Source: Acidobacteriota bacterium
GTDB taxonomy: Bacteria > Acidobacteriota > Polarisedimenticolia > J045
Direction of reading: 5' to 3'
Length of the DNA: 64,000 nucleotides
NCBI GenBank assembly: GCA_017994815.1
Contig: JAGOJY010000012.1
Span: 1 to 64,000, forward strand
The translations under genes were made by a program, and so were the position numbers. A model generated the notes under the pieces. It searched no databases. It worked only from the letters and a program-made list of their open reading frames with translations, and was not told where the DNA came from. Below, piece by piece: positions 16,439-25,618 of this stretch (its first letter is position 1; each line of letters begins with the position of its first letter).

Positions 16439-18444
16439 CCGGCGGTTGCTCCCGTTACCTGGCGCTCGGGGCGCGCCGCGATCCCGTCACGGCCAGCAAC
16501 GCGCGGCCCCGGCGCGGCCGGCGGCACCGCGAACTCGCCGTCGCGCACGAGGTCGTAGGCGACTTGGAACGCCGCGGTGGCGTCGTCCTGCAACCGCTGC
16601 AGGTCGGGGTCGGCGGCGCAGGCCGCTTCTTCGAAGTCGTCGCTCTCGCGCCCGCTGCGCCGGTAGCAGCGCTCCTCGTGCTGCAGGCCGAGCGTGACCA
16701 GCGCCGTGTCCGTCAGCATCGCGACATCGCGGTTGTGCAGCAGGAACGCGCGGCCGCCATCCGCGGGCAGTCGGCTGACGTCGGCGCCGAGGAACGGCGC
16801 GCTGGTGGGGAGATCCATCAGCGAGAGCAGCGTCGGGGCCAGGTCGATCTGCGAGCAGACGCGCTCGATCCGCCTCCCGCGCCAGGCCGAGTCCGGGACC
16901 AGCATCAGGCCCGGGACGCGGTAGCTCTCGGCCGGGACGCTCTCCGAACCGTAGACGCGCGGCCCGTGATCGCCGACGACCAGGACGAGCGTGTGGTCGA
17001 GCAGGCCCGCGTCGCGCGAGGCGTCGAGGTAGCGGGCCAGCGCCCAGTCCGCGTAAGCCACGGCGCAGGCGCGATCGCGGCGACGGGCCGGCCACGCCGT
17101 CCCGCGCTCCGGGACCGCGTAGGGCTTGTGGTTGCTGACGGTCAGCGCGGTCGCGAACAGCCGTTCCCCGCGCCGCTGCGCCTCGCGCTGCCGTTCGAGG
17201 AGCCGGTCGAAGACGTACTCGTCGGCCACGCCCCAGATCGTGCGGAAGGCCTCGCGCGGGAAGTCCCCGCGCTCGATGAACTCTTCGTAGCCGTTGTCGG
17301 GGTAGAACGGTTTCATGCTGTCGAACGTGCCCCACCCGCCGTAGAGAAAGACGGTGCGGTAGCCCGCGCGCCGGAAGACCTCGCCCAGCGTGGGCACGCC
17401 GGTCTTGAGCTGCCACAGGATGGCGTCGCCCGGCAACGGCAGGAACGACGAAAGCGTGCCCTCCAGTCCGCGCACGGTGCGATTCCCGGTGGCGGTGAGG
17501 TTGGCAAAGTACAGGCCTTCGCGCGTCCAGCGCTGGAAGCCGGGCGTGATCGGGTGCTTGCCGTGGTGGCGATTGCTGACGAACTCGCTCCCGAGGCTCT
17601 CCTCGACGATGACCACGACGTCCCAGGGTTTCCCCGGAGTAGCGGAGGACGCGGCGGCGGGCAGCGCCGGCGCGTCGCTCCGCTCGGGCAGCGCGACCAC
17701 GCCGGCCGCGCGCTGGCGCGCCACGTCGGGCGGCAGCGTCCGGTAATAGAGCTCGTAATCGAGATGCCCGGTGCGGAACGCGTGCACCAGGCGCCCGATC
17801 CCGTTCTGCGCGATCTCGCTGACGACGCGGTCCCGGCTGATCTCGGCGGGTAGTGCCTCCAGGGCGCCCAGCGCCAGCGCCGTCGCCGCCGCGACGCAGG
17901 CCACGGCGCGCCAGCGCGCCGCCGCCGGTAGTCGCTGGAGCTGCACACGCCGCGTCCAGAGCAGGGCCGCGAAGCCGACCACGATTCCCAACAGGAGCGA
18001 CCAGCCGGCGTAGAGGCCGACATCGTAGCTGTCGCGGATGTTGCCGAACACCTCGTGCGGGCGCAGCAGGTAGTCGAGCGCGACGTGGTTGTACCGCGAA
18101 TTGAACTCGTCGAAGAAGAAGTACTCCGTGCACGCCTCGAAAAACGCGACGCCGCCGAAAGCGCCCAAGAGCGCGAAGCGAACCGCGCGGTACTCGAGGA
18201 CCCGCAGCCGCAGCAGCGCCAGCAGCAGGAGCACCGGCGCGAGCAAGACCATCCAGATGAGCAGATCGTTGAACAGTCCCGCGGCGACGGCGACGATCAA
18301 CGTCGCCGGCCGCGGCGGCCCGGCGTGGAAGCGGATGTAGAGGACGACCCGCAGGACGGCGCCGATTGCGATCGCGCAGGCGAAGGGCAATGCGGCGAGG
18401 CGCAGCCGATCACGGTACACCCGGGCGAGTGTCGAGAGGCTCAC
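16345..18444 (-). CDS. LTA synthase-like membrane sulfatase/phosphoglycerol transferase
   Basis: A 699-residue protein with five or so N-terminal transmembrane helices (through about residue 210) and a periplasmic alkaline-phosphatase-fold domain. The domain shows VVVIVEESLGSEF (metal-binding Glu), nucleophile Thr in ATGNRTVRGLEG, FLYGGWGTFDSM, VSNHKPY and VVGDHGPR (metal-binding Asp-His). Relatives transfer phosphoglycerol or phosphoethanolamine, or hydrolyse sulfate esters; in a diderm the likely target is a periplasmic glycan or lipid A. It starts 16 bases after the outer-membrane barrel gene, implying an operon. The C-terminal ~60 residues are Pro/Ala/Arg-rich and run into the 3' end of the opposing FG-GAP gene, so the true C-terminus may be an extension by read-through of a lost stop. 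Confidence 0.85.
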   Translation of the reverse strand: MSLSTLARVYRDRLRLAALPFACAIAIGAVLRVVLYIRFHAGPPRPATLIVAVAAGLFNDLLIWMVLLAPVLLLLALLRLRVLEYRAVRFALLGAFGGVAFFEACTEYFFFDEFNSRYNHVALDYLLRPHEVFGNIRDSYDVGLYAGWSLLLGIVVGFAALLWTRRVQLQRLPAAARWRAVACVAAATALALGALEALPAEISRDRVVSEIAQNGIGRLVHAFRTGHLDYELYYRTLPPDVARQRAAGVVALPERSDAPALPAAASSATPGKPWDVVVIVEESLGSEFVSNRHHGKHPITPGFQRWTREGLYFANLTATGNRTVRGLEGTLSSFLPLPGDAILWQLKTGVPTLGEVFRRAGYRTVFLYGGWGTFDSMKPFYPDNGYEEFIERGDFPREAFRTIWGVADEYVFDRLLERQREAQRRGERLFATALTVSNHKPYAVPERGTAWPARRRDRACAVAYADWALARYLDASRDAGLLDHTLVLVVGDHGPRVYGSESVPAESYRVPGLMLVPDSAWRGRRIERVCSQIDLAPTLLSLMDLPTSAPFLGADVSRLPADGGRAFLLHNRDVAMLTDTALVTLGLQHEERCYRRSGRESDDFEEAACAADPDLQRLQDDATAAFQVAYDLVRDGEFAVPPAAPGPRVAGRDGIAARPERQVTGATAGQGQAVPERSAPSLSWPSVPAAGQAPRARTR

Positions 18445-18460
18445 GGCCGATCTCCCGGTT

Positions 18461-20113
18461 TCAGAAGTTCACGCCGGTGGACACCAGGAACTGGCTGCCG
18501 CGGATGCCGGGCTCGCGGGTGAACGGGAAGGCCAGGTCGAAGCGGATGATGGATGCATGGGCCGACCGGCTCTGGCCGAGGCGCAACCCGAGTCCGACAT
18601 CGCCGAGCGTGCCGAGGTGCGCCGACGGATCGCTGCCGCCCCACGCCCGGCCGACGTCGGCGAAGATCGCCGCGCCGACCCGGAACAGGTGGAAGTACTC
18701 GTGTTCGCGGTAGAAGCGTTTCTCCAGCGTCAGCAGCAGGCTGCGGTCGCCCGTGGCGTAGCGCAGCGGGTAGCCGCGCAGCCCGTTGTCGCCGCCGAGC
18801 GTGACCTGGTGGTCCGGCTGCAGCCGCAGGCCGGCCTGGCCGCCGAGGCTCGCGTACCACAGGCTGCCGGTCGGCGTGCGGCCGTAGTAGCGGGCGCTCG
18901 CGGAGGCGAGACCGTCCTGCATCCCGCCGCTCTCGGCGCGCCCGGATCCGGCGACAGACAGCAGCAGCGAACGTCCCGGTCCCGGCCTGAGACCGAGGTT
19001 CCACGCGAGGTCGAGGAGCGCCGCCTGCCGGTCGGAGCCGAACGCGGGACTGGCGTAGCCGAGCTGCGCGTGCAGCTCCTGGCCCATGTTGACGTCCTCG
19101 GTGCGCCCGATCTTCTCGCGATCCCGGACGCGGACGAAGCCGTCCTCGAGCAGGTCGAACGCGAGCCAGGGGTACGAAAGCTCCCGGTTGCCGGGAATCA
19201 GCGCCGGCGCGTCGAACCCTGGCGCGGCGCCGAAGATGTCGCGGTCCACCGTGAAGCCGGCCGTGTAGCGCCGCACGAAGCGCCCGCTGCGACCCGGCGA
19301 GTAGCCGCCGTACACCTGCCCGAACGTGTGCTGCCGGCGGAAGCTGTCGGTCACGCTGCCGAGGGCGTACCGCGTGTCGATGCGCTCACCGCGCTGGGCG
19401 ACGATGCCCGCGGCCCAGCGGGAGTCGAGGCGCCAGAACGGGCGTTCGAGAGCCACCCGCTGGAGGTAGCCGTCGCTGTTCTGCGAGTCGTCGAGCGAGA
19501 AGCGGGCGTGGCTGCCGAACACGCCCGGGTCGGCGAAGTGGTACAGCGTCTCGGTGCGATCCACGCTGGACCTTTGGCGAATCAAGAGGTCCTTGCCGGT
19601 GCCGAGGAAGTTCGCGTCCTGCAGGCCGAAGTGGCTCCGGTTGGTGCCGCCGCTGCGGCCGAAGCCGACGCCGGCCTTGAGCGTCCAGACATCGCGGGTC
19701 CGGACCTCGATGTCGACATTCCGGCCGTCCCAGCGCACCGGCCGAATGGTCGCCTCGTACAGGTAACCGCTGCCGCGCAGAAGCCGTTCCGACTCTTCCA
19801 GCGCCGCGCGCGAGTACGGGTCTCCCTGCCGGAACGAGAGCTGGTGCTCGATCACGGCCGGGCGCGTGCGCACATGGAGCCGGTTCGCGACGCGGAAGAC
19901 CAGGTTGCCTTCGGCCGGATCGTCGGTGTCGAAGATGTCGTCGGTCACGATGGTGATCCGGCCGATCACCGCGCCCGACGCGACCAAGGTCGCGTCGTCG
20001 GGCACGGTGGCATCACGCGGCCCGGGTGCGGGCGCGGCCAACGCCGCCGCGTACGCGGCGCCGGCGACCGCCAGCGCGAACAGCCGCCACGGCGCCTTTG
20101 GCGTAGACTTCAT
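18461..20113 (-). CDS. BamA/TamA-family outer-membrane barrel protein with POTRA domain
   Basis: A 550-residue Omp85-superfamily protein. A signal peptide (LFALAVAGAAYAAALAAPA) is followed by one or two POTRA-like units (FRVANRLHVRTRPAVIEHQL, EESERLLRGSGYLYEATI) and a C-terminal 16-strand-type barrel. The lid-loop motif appears as GGDNGLRGYPLRY (normally V/IRGY/F), and the chain ends in Phe (VSTGVNF), as expected for a BAM substrate. It is too short for BamA with five POTRAs and closer to TamA or a surface-antigen D15 relative. The start at 20113 is where the signal peptide begins. It is co-directional with, and 16 bases upstream of, the LTA-synthase-like gene, and divergent from the two-component system 54 bases away. 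Confidence 0.85.
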   Translation of the reverse strand: MKSTPKAPWRLFALAVAGAAYAAALAAPAPGPRDATVPDDATLVASGAVIGRITIVTDDIFDTDDPAEGNLVFRVANRLHVRTRPAVIEHQLSFRQGDPYSRAALEESERLLRGSGYLYEATIRPVRWDGRNVDIEVRTRDVWTLKAGVGFGRSGGTNRSHFGLQDANFLGTGKDLLIRQRSSVDRTETLYHFADPGVFGSHARFSLDDSQNSDGYLQRVALERPFWRLDSRWAAGIVAQRGERIDTRYALGSVTDSFRRQHTFGQVYGGYSPGRSGRFVRRYTAGFTVDRDIFGAAPGFDAPALIPGNRELSYPWLAFDLLEDGFVRVRDREKIGRTEDVNMGQELHAQLGYASPAFGSDRQAALLDLAWNLGLRPGPGRSLLLSVAGSGRAESGGMQDGLASASARYYGRTPTGSLWYASLGGQAGLRLQPDHQVTLGGDNGLRGYPLRYATGDRSLLLTLEKRFYREHEYFHLFRVGAAIFADVGRAWGGSDPSAHLGTLGDVGLGLRLGQSRSAHASIIRFDLAFPFTREPGIRGSQFLVSTGVNF

Positions 20114-20167
20114 CGCGCTAGACACTAACTGGCGGCAGCTGAACCGTTGCTTAACGAGCGCGACCCG

Positions 20168-20842
20168 ATGCGCATCCTGGTGGTGGAAGACAACGCGGAG
20201 TTGCGGGAATACCTCGAGCGCCTGCTCCGTGAGGAGGGGCACGTCCCGCTGTGCGTGGCGACGCTGGCCGACGCCCGCGCACAGTCTCGCCAGCGCGAAT
20301 TCGGCGCGGTGCTCCTCGACTGGATGCTGCCGGACGGCTCGGGGCTCGATCTCCTGCGCGAAATGCGCGCCCGCGAAGACGCCACGCCGGTGCTCGTGCT
20401 GACCGCCCGGACCGACGTCGCGGACCGGGTGACCGGCCTCGATTCAGGGGCAGACGATTACCTGCGCAAGCCGTTCGCGGCCGACGAACTGCGCGCCCGC
20501 GTGCGCGCGCTGTTGCGGCGCGGCCCCCGATTCGACAGCGAGCTGCTGCGGTCGGGCGAGCTGGCGCTCGAGCCCGCGCGGCGCCGGGCCTTCTGCGCGG
20601 GCAAGGAACTGGTGCTCACGGCACGGGAGTTCGACATCCTCGAGCAGCTCCTGCGTGGCAACGGGCGGATCGTCACGCGATCGAGCCTGCTCCTGGCGCT
20701 GTGGGGGGGCGAAGACCCGCGGGCCGAGGCAAGCCTGGAGGTCCTGATCGCACGCCTGCGACGCAAGCTCGGGGTGGCGAACTGCGCCGAGCTGATCCGG
20801 ACCCACCGCGGGATGGGCTACTCGGTCCGGCCGGACGCGTGA
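20168..20842 (+). CDS. OmpR-family response regulator
   Basis: A 224-residue regulator. The receiver domain has acidic pocket E7/D8, phosphorylation site D51 (LLDWMLPDGSG), T78 and K100 (DYLRKPF). The C-terminal winged helix ends with RRKLGVANCAELIRTHRGMGY. The start MRILVVED was chosen over an in-frame ATG 21 bases upstream because it gives the standard N-terminus. Its stop overlaps the kinase GTG. Position 54 bases from the divergent barrel/sulfatase operon suggests it controls those envelope genes; PhoP/QseB-like regulators often do so, but this is inference. Confidence 0.93.
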   Translation: MRILVVEDNAELREYLERLLREEGHVPLCVATLADARAQSRQREFGAVLLDWMLPDGSGLDLLREMRAREDATPVLVLTARTDVADRVTGLDSGADDYLRKPFAADELRARVRALLRRGPRFDSELLRSGELALEPARRRAFCAGKELVLTAREFDILEQLLRGNGRIVTRSSLLLALWGGEDPRAEASLEVLIARLRRKLGVANCAELIRTHRGMGYSVRPDA

Positions 20843-22194
20843 AACCGCGCACGCTCGTCAGCGAGTTGCTGCTCGCGCACTTCGGCGTCGTCGCCGTCAC
20901 GTGCGTCCTGTTGGTCGTGGGAGGACTCGCCGCCGCCGCCACGCTCTTGCGCGTGAACCAGGACGACGTGCTGACCCGGATGGCCACGGCGACCTGCGGC
21001 GGGATCCTCGCCGAGCGGGCGGAGGTCAGCACGATGGAGGGTGCGGCCCAGCTGTTCTTCGGCGAATCGCACGTCGAAGATTTCCGCTACGAACTGCTCG
21101 ACGACACGGGACGGGTACTGCTCGGCGTCGGTGCGCTCGAAGGGTGGCGCCCGGCGGCGGCGCCGCGCATCGACGGGCAGGTGCAGACCGAGGGGAGCTT
21201 CCGCGTCTTTTCGCACCGCTGCACGTCGGGCTACAGCGCCCGTGTCGCGACCCGCGACATCCTGGCGCACCCCGAGGTACAGAGGTTAGCAACGATCATG
21301 CTGGCAGCGCTGCCTGCAGCGATCATCGTCGGCATGGTTCTCGGGCGCGGCCTGTTCCGCCGCAGCCTGCTCCCGCTCACGCGACTGGAGCAAGCCGCCG
21401 TACGGTCGGAAGCGCAGCCCGAGGTGGCCCTGCGCGTGGCGACCAGCGCGCGAGAGCTGAAGCGCTTGCAGGAGGCGTTCAACGGCTTGTTGGCGCGCCT
21501 CGGCGACGCGCTCGCGCGCGAGCGCCGCTTCTCGCAGGAGGCGTCCCACGAGTTGCGCACGCCGCTCGCGGTGCTGCGCGCTCGGCTGGACACGCTCGCA
21601 ACGGCGTTGGAGAACGACCCGAAACGCGCGGCGGAGGTCGCCAGCTGCATGAAGGAGGTTGATTCGCTGGCGAGCCTGGTCGACCAGCTCCTGTTCCTGG
21701 CGCGCTCCGAGTCCGCTCCCCTGCCGCTGTTCCCGGTGAACCTCTGCGACCTCGCGCGCGATGCCGCGCGGCGGCTCGTGCTGGCGGACGGCCGGGGCAG
21801 CGCGGCGCCCGAGGTCGAGGCTCCGGACGAGATCCTCGTCGAAGGCAACGAGGAGTTGCTGGCGCGCGCGATCGGCAACCTCGTCGAGAACGCCCGCAAG
21901 TTCGCCGGGCCCGGCGCCCGCATCCGCGTGAGCGTGCGCGAAGATGGCCGCCGGGCGATGCTGACCGTGGCCGACGATGGCCCGGGGATCGCGGACGCGC
22001 TGCGGCCGCACGTTTTCGAGCGCTTCGTCCGGGGCGCGGAAGGCCGGACGCGCACGACCGGCGCCGGGCTGGGCCTCGCCGTGGCCCGCGCGACCGCCCT
22101 GCGCCACGGCGGCGACGTGACCAGCTCCCGCGGCGAGCTCGGCGGCGAGTCGATCACGATCACCTTGCCCCTCCTCGGCCAACAACTGGCTTGA
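20839..22194 (+). CDS. Sensor histidine kinase
   Basis: A 451-residue membrane kinase starting with GTG inside the regulator stop (GTGA overlap). Two transmembrane helices (about 12-35 and 149-170) enclose a ~110-residue periplasmic sensor with two Cys (C53 is at its start, C128 near its end). HAMP-like linker, then the dimerisation helix with H237 in SQEASHELRTPLAVLRARL. The ATPase has the N box (NLVENARKFA), G1 (VADDGPGIA), F box (FERFVRG) and G2 (GAGLGLAVA). It should phosphorylate the preceding response regulator. The signal is unknown; location points to envelope status. Confidence 0.93.
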   Translation: MKPRTLVSELLLAHFGVVAVTCVLLVVGGLAAAATLLRVNQDDVLTRMATATCGGILAERAEVSTMEGAAQLFFGESHVEDFRYELLDDTGRVLLGVGALEGWRPAAAPRIDGQVQTEGSFRVFSHRCTSGYSARVATRDILAHPEVQRLATIMLAALPAAIIVGMVLGRGLFRRSLLPLTRLEQAAVRSEAQPEVALRVATSARELKRLQEAFNGLLARLGDALARERRFSQEASHELRTPLAVLRARLDTLATALENDPKRAAEVASCMKEVDSLASLVDQLLFLARSESAPLPLFPVNLCDLARDAARRLVLADGRGSAAPEVEAPDEILVEGNEELLARAIGNLVENARKFAGPGARIRVSVREDGRRAMLTVADDGPGIADALRPHVFERFVRGAEGRTRTTGAGLGLAVARATALRHGGDVTSSRGELGGESITITLPLLGQQLA

Positions 22195-22210
22195 TCCGTA
22201 GGGGCCGTCG

Positions 22211-22235
22211 TCGGGGCCACCGCAGAGGGCCCCGA
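22211..22235. terminator. Hairpin between convergent kinase and antiporter genes
   Basis: TCGGGGCC / GGCCCCGA, 8 perfect pairs with a 9-base loop, 17 bases after the kinase stop and between two convergent genes. No U-run; a plausible bidirectional terminator. Confidence 0.4.
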
Positions 22236-22304
22236 CCATGAGGGCGACGCGATGGCGCGGCGGAGGGTTTCCAGCGGCGTTGGTGTCGGACAGTAACGAC
22301 CGGG

Positions 22305-23759
22305 TCAGGCGGAGAACACGGCGTCGACGGTGGCGTGGGTGTCGCAGCGGGAGATCACGAACACGTGGTCCGCGGCCTTCAGCCGGGTCGAGCCGCGCGG
22401 GGTGATGAGGGTCCCGCCGCGCGTGATCATCGCGATGACGGCTCCGTCCGGCAGGTGCAGTTCCGAGAGCGCGCGGCCGGAGAGCCTCGAGTCGGCCGCC
22501 ACGACGTAGCTCAGGATTTCGGCGTCCACGTCCCGCAGCGCCATCAGCTCCAGCGAGGCCGCGGGCGCCGGCGCATCGGGTTGCTCGAGCCCGAGGCGCG
22601 AGGCGAGCGTCGGCAGCGTCCAGCCCTGCAGCGTGGCCGAAACCAGCACCACGAAGAACACGACGTTGAACAGCAACCGACCCTGCTCCAGCCCGTACAT
22701 CAGCGGGAAGGTGGCGAGGATGATCGGCACCGAGCCCTTGAGGCCGACCCACGAGACGAGCAGGTGCTCGCGCCAGCTGTAACCGAACGGGAGCAGCAGC
22801 GGAATGACCGCCAGCGGCCGCGCGACGAGGATCAGGATCGCGGAAACGAGCAACGCCGGGCCGATCACGCCGAGCAGCTCGCTCGGCGTGCTGAGCAGCC
22901 CGAGCACCACGAACATGGTGATCTGCCCGATCCAGGCCAGCCCGTCCATGAACAGGAACGTCCCGCGCTGGAACACCACGCGGCTGTTGCCGAGGACGAT
23001 CCCGGCGAGGTAGATCGACAGGAACCCGCTCCCGCCGAGCGAGGCGGCGGCGCCGAAGGCGAGGAGCCCGCACGCCCCGGCCAGCACCGGGTACAGCCCC
23101 GGCGCGAGCAGGTTGATCCGGTTGATCGCGCGCACGGCGACCCAGCCGACGAGTAGACCCGCCGCGGCGCCGATCCCCATCTGCATCGCGAACAGCCGCA
23201 GCAGCCCGAGGCCGAACTCCATCCGCCCGGTCAGCACCTCCAGGAACCCGATCGTGAGGAAGATCGCCATCGGGTCGTTCGAGCCGCTCTCCACCTCCAG
23301 CGTCGCCGCCAGCCGCTGGCGCAGGTGCAGACCCTGCGAGCGCAGGACGGAGAACACGGCCGCCGCGTCGGTCGAGGCGACGATGCTGCCGAGGAGCATC
23401 CCGGTCATCAGCGACAGGTCGAGGATGTAGGCCGCGGCCGCGCCGGTGACCAGCGCGGTGACCAGCACGCCGATCGTTGCCAAAAGCGCGGCGGGCTTCC
23501 ACGCCGCGCGCAGCGCAACGAGGTTCGTTCGGAGCCCGCCGTCAAACAGGATGATCGCCAGCGCGAGCGTGCCGATGGCGTGGGCGATGCGAAAATCGTC
23601 GAACTCGATGCGGCCGATGCCGTCCTCGCCCGCCAGCATGCCGACCGCGAGGAACAGCACCAGCACCGGCAGGCCGACGCGCGTCGAGAACTTGCTGGAG
23701 ACGATGCCGATCAGGAGCAGGATGCCCCCGACGAGGATCAGCTTGTCCACGAGGAACAT
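22305..23759 (-). CDS. nhaP2: CPA1-type K+/H+ antiporter with RCK_C domain
   Basis: A 484-residue inner-membrane antiporter of the NhaP2/CvrA type. The first ~385 residues form about 12-13 transmembrane helices with conserved ion-path phrases ASTDAAAVFSVLRSQG and LEVESGSNDPMAIFLT. Residues from about 400 form a cytoplasmic RCK_C/TrkA_C regulatory domain (EILSYVVAADSRLSGRALSELHLPDGAVIAMI, LKAADHVFVIS). The start at MFLVDKL was chosen because hydrophobic helix 1 begins there; the frame is open upstream to 23831. It would expel K+ (or Na+) in exchange for protons under osmotic or pH stress. Single gene, convergent with the two-component system. Confidence 0.85.
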   Translation of the reverse strand: MFLVDKLILVGGILLLIGIVSSKFSTRVGLPVLVLFLAVGMLAGEDGIGRIEFDDFRIAHAIGTLALAIILFDGGLRTNLVALRAAWKPAALLATIGVLVTALVTGAAAAYILDLSLMTGMLLGSIVASTDAAAVFSVLRSQGLHLRQRLAATLEVESGSNDPMAIFLTIGFLEVLTGRMEFGLGLLRLFAMQMGIGAAAGLLVGWVAVRAINRINLLAPGLYPVLAGACGLLAFGAAASLGGSGFLSIYLAGIVLGNSRVVFQRGTFLFMDGLAWIGQITMFVVLGLLSTPSELLGVIGPALLVSAILILVARPLAVIPLLLPFGYSWREHLLVSWVGLKGSVPIILATFPLMYGLEQGRLLFNVVFFVVLVSATLQGWTLPTLASRLGLEQPDAPAPAASLELMALRDVDAEILSYVVAADSRLSGRALSELHLPDGAVIAMITRGGTLITPRGSTRLKAADHVFVISRCDTHATVDAVFSA

Positions 23760-23862
23760 GAGCTGCGTATTGTAGTGCCCCGGGGGCTCGCAGAAGGGAC
23801 GCCCCCGGCCGAACGCCGGGCGCGTTTGCACGGGGCCAGATTCGCACCTATCGTGCGACGCG

Positions 23863-24255
23863 ATGTTGACCCGCGCCGCGCGCTGGAACCGTCACCTGTC
23901 GGCTATCGCCTGCTGGCTAGCGATTGTGTTATCTCCCGCCGTGGTCATGTGCGAGGCGCCGGGGGAACACACGGCCGCCGAGTCGATCTTCTTTCCCTGC
24001 GACGGTGACGCACCAGGCGAACGCGATGGCCGCGATGGCCGCGACGGCCCGAGCGCCGGGCCCGACTCGCCCCGCTGCTCGGATAGCCCGATCCTCGCGG
24101 GCGCGCAGATCAAGCCGGGTCCGGCGATCCCCCAGCTTCCGGTGCTGTTCGCGGCGGCTCCTCCCGCGCCGCCGGCGACTTTCGCCGCCGCGGACGGCGA
24201 TGCTCCCCAGCGACTCCTCTCGCGGGCCATCTTCTCGACCGTCCTTTTGATCTGA
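23863..24255 (+). CDS. Small secreted protein preceding the metal-efflux operon
   Basis: A 130-residue protein with an N-terminal hydrophobic segment (HLSAIACWLAIVLSPAVVM) suggesting export, an acidic Gly/Asp/Arg run (GERDGRDGRDG), and a C-terminus RLLSRAIFSTVLLI. No domain recognised. Small exported proteins of this size often precede czc/cus-type operons in GC-rich bacteria, and it is co-directional and only 85 bases from the TolC-like gene, so it may bind or sense periplasmic metal. It could still be a chance ORF, as the ribosome site is weak. Confidence 0.5.
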   Translation: MLTRAARWNRHLSAIACWLAIVLSPAVVMCEAPGEHTAAESIFFPCDGDAPGERDGRDGRDGPSAGPDSPRCSDSPILAGAQIKPGPAIPQLPVLFAAAPPAPPATFAAADGDAPQRLLSRAIFSTVLLI

Positions 24256-24340
24256 TCCGGGGATCCGTCTGCCGTGACTGGATCCGGGGCCGGCGCGCGC
24301 CGCCCGGAACCGTGCCGTCGTTCGCCCAACAGGAGACGTC

Positions 24341-25618
24341 ATGCCTTTTCGGACCATCCCCGCCGGGTTGCTCGCGGGCCTGCTCGCGCTCGCCGGCCCG
24401 CTCGCGGCCGCGCAGGCCCCGGCCACCCGGCTGACCGCGAGCGCCGTCGAGGAGGCGATCCTCGCCCAGGCTCCCGACATCTGGGCTGCCCGTGCCGCCG
24501 TGGATGCCGCGATGGCTGAACTGCGCGGTTCCGGCGTGCTTCCGGACCTCGGCCTCGAGGCCGGCGTCAACCGCACGTCCGAGCGCGCCGGCAGCGCCAG
24601 GTCGACGGAGCCGCTGTTCGGCGTGGAGTGGGAGCTGCCGCTGCCGGGGCGCTTCCGTTCCGCGCGCGACGCCGCGCGTGCCGGCGTCGCGCGCGCCGAG
24701 GCCGCGCTCGCGGTGGCGCGGGTCGAGGTGCGCACCCGCGTGCGCATCCTCATCGCGGAGCTCGGCGCCGCCGAGGAAAGGCGCCTGATCCTCGAGCAGC
24801 AACACGCGTTCGCCGCGGGCCTGGCCGACCTGATCGGGCTGCGCGCCGACCTTGGCGAATCGCGCGAGCTGGAACGCCTGCGCGCGCGGGTCGAACTCGG
24901 GCAGGTCGACCGCGAGTTGTCGCTGGCGCGGGCCGAGGCCGCGGGGATCCGGGCCGCGCTGGTCCGGTTGTCGGGAGGCAGGCTCCCCGCCGAGTTCGAG
25001 TTGGCCGACCCGCTCGTCGCGCCGGCGGGCGCGGTGGAGGTCGAGGCGCTCGTGGAGCGCGCCCTGTCCCGCAGCCCGGACGTCGCGCGCGCCGCCGCCG
25101 AGCGCGACGTCGCAACCGCGGCCGTGTCGCTGGCGCGCGCCGAACGGAGCCCCTCCGTCGTCACGCGGGCCCAGCGCGAGGTCGAGCTCGAGGAAACCAC
25201 GACGACCGTCTCGGCCATGGTGCGCCTGCCGCTGTGGAACGCGAACCGGGCGGCCGTCGCCGCCGCGCGTTCGCGGCTGTCGCAGGCCGAGCTGGAGCTG
25301 GAGGCGCTGCGGCGCGGCGTCGCCGCCTCCGCGCAGCGCCTGGCCCACAGCTACGTCGCGACCCGCGCGGCCGCCGAACGCTCCGCCGTGGAGGTGCTGC
25401 CGGCGGCGCGCACGGCGCGCGAGCTCGCCGAGCTGTCGTACCGCGAGGGCGAGATCTCGCTGATCGACGTCCTCGACGCGCGGCGTGCGTACCAGGCCGC
25501 CGCGCTGCAGGACCTGGAGGTCCGGTTCCAACTGCACCGATTGCGGGTCGAGCTGGAGTCGCTGACCGGCCCGGACCTGGACATTGCAGCGATGCCCGAC
25601 GAGACGAGGCAGCCATGA
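24341..25618 (+). CDS. czcC: TolC-family outer-membrane efflux protein (CzcC type)
   Basis: A 425-residue outer-membrane factor: signal peptide (LLAGLLALAGPLAAAQ) and two OEP-type halves of long coiled-coil helices (for example ARAGVARAEAALAVARVEVRTRVRILIAELGAAEER and ARSRLSQAELELEALRRGVAASAQ, read in part). The SYREGEISLIDVLDARRAYQ motif near the C-terminus is characteristic of CzcC/CusC proteins. GGAG precedes the ATG. It provides the outer-membrane exit duct for the RND pump encoded downstream; its stop overlaps the adaptor start (ATGA). Confidence 0.88.
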   Translation: MPFRTIPAGLLAGLLALAGPLAAAQAPATRLTASAVEEAILAQAPDIWAARAAVDAAMAELRGSGVLPDLGLEAGVNRTSERAGSARSTEPLFGVEWELPLPGRFRSARDAARAGVARAEAALAVARVEVRTRVRILIAELGAAEERRLILEQQHAFAAGLADLIGLRADLGESRELERLRARVELGQVDRELSLARAEAAGIRAALVRLSGGRLPAEFELADPLVAPAGAVEVEALVERALSRSPDVARAAAERDVATAAVSLARAERSPSVVTRAQREVELEETTTTVSAMVRLPLWNANRAAVAAARSRLSQAELELEALRRGVAASAQRLAHSYVATRAAAERSAVEVLPAARTARELAELSYREGEISLIDVLDARRAYQAAALQDLEVRFQLHRLRVELESLTGPDLDIAAMPDETRQP

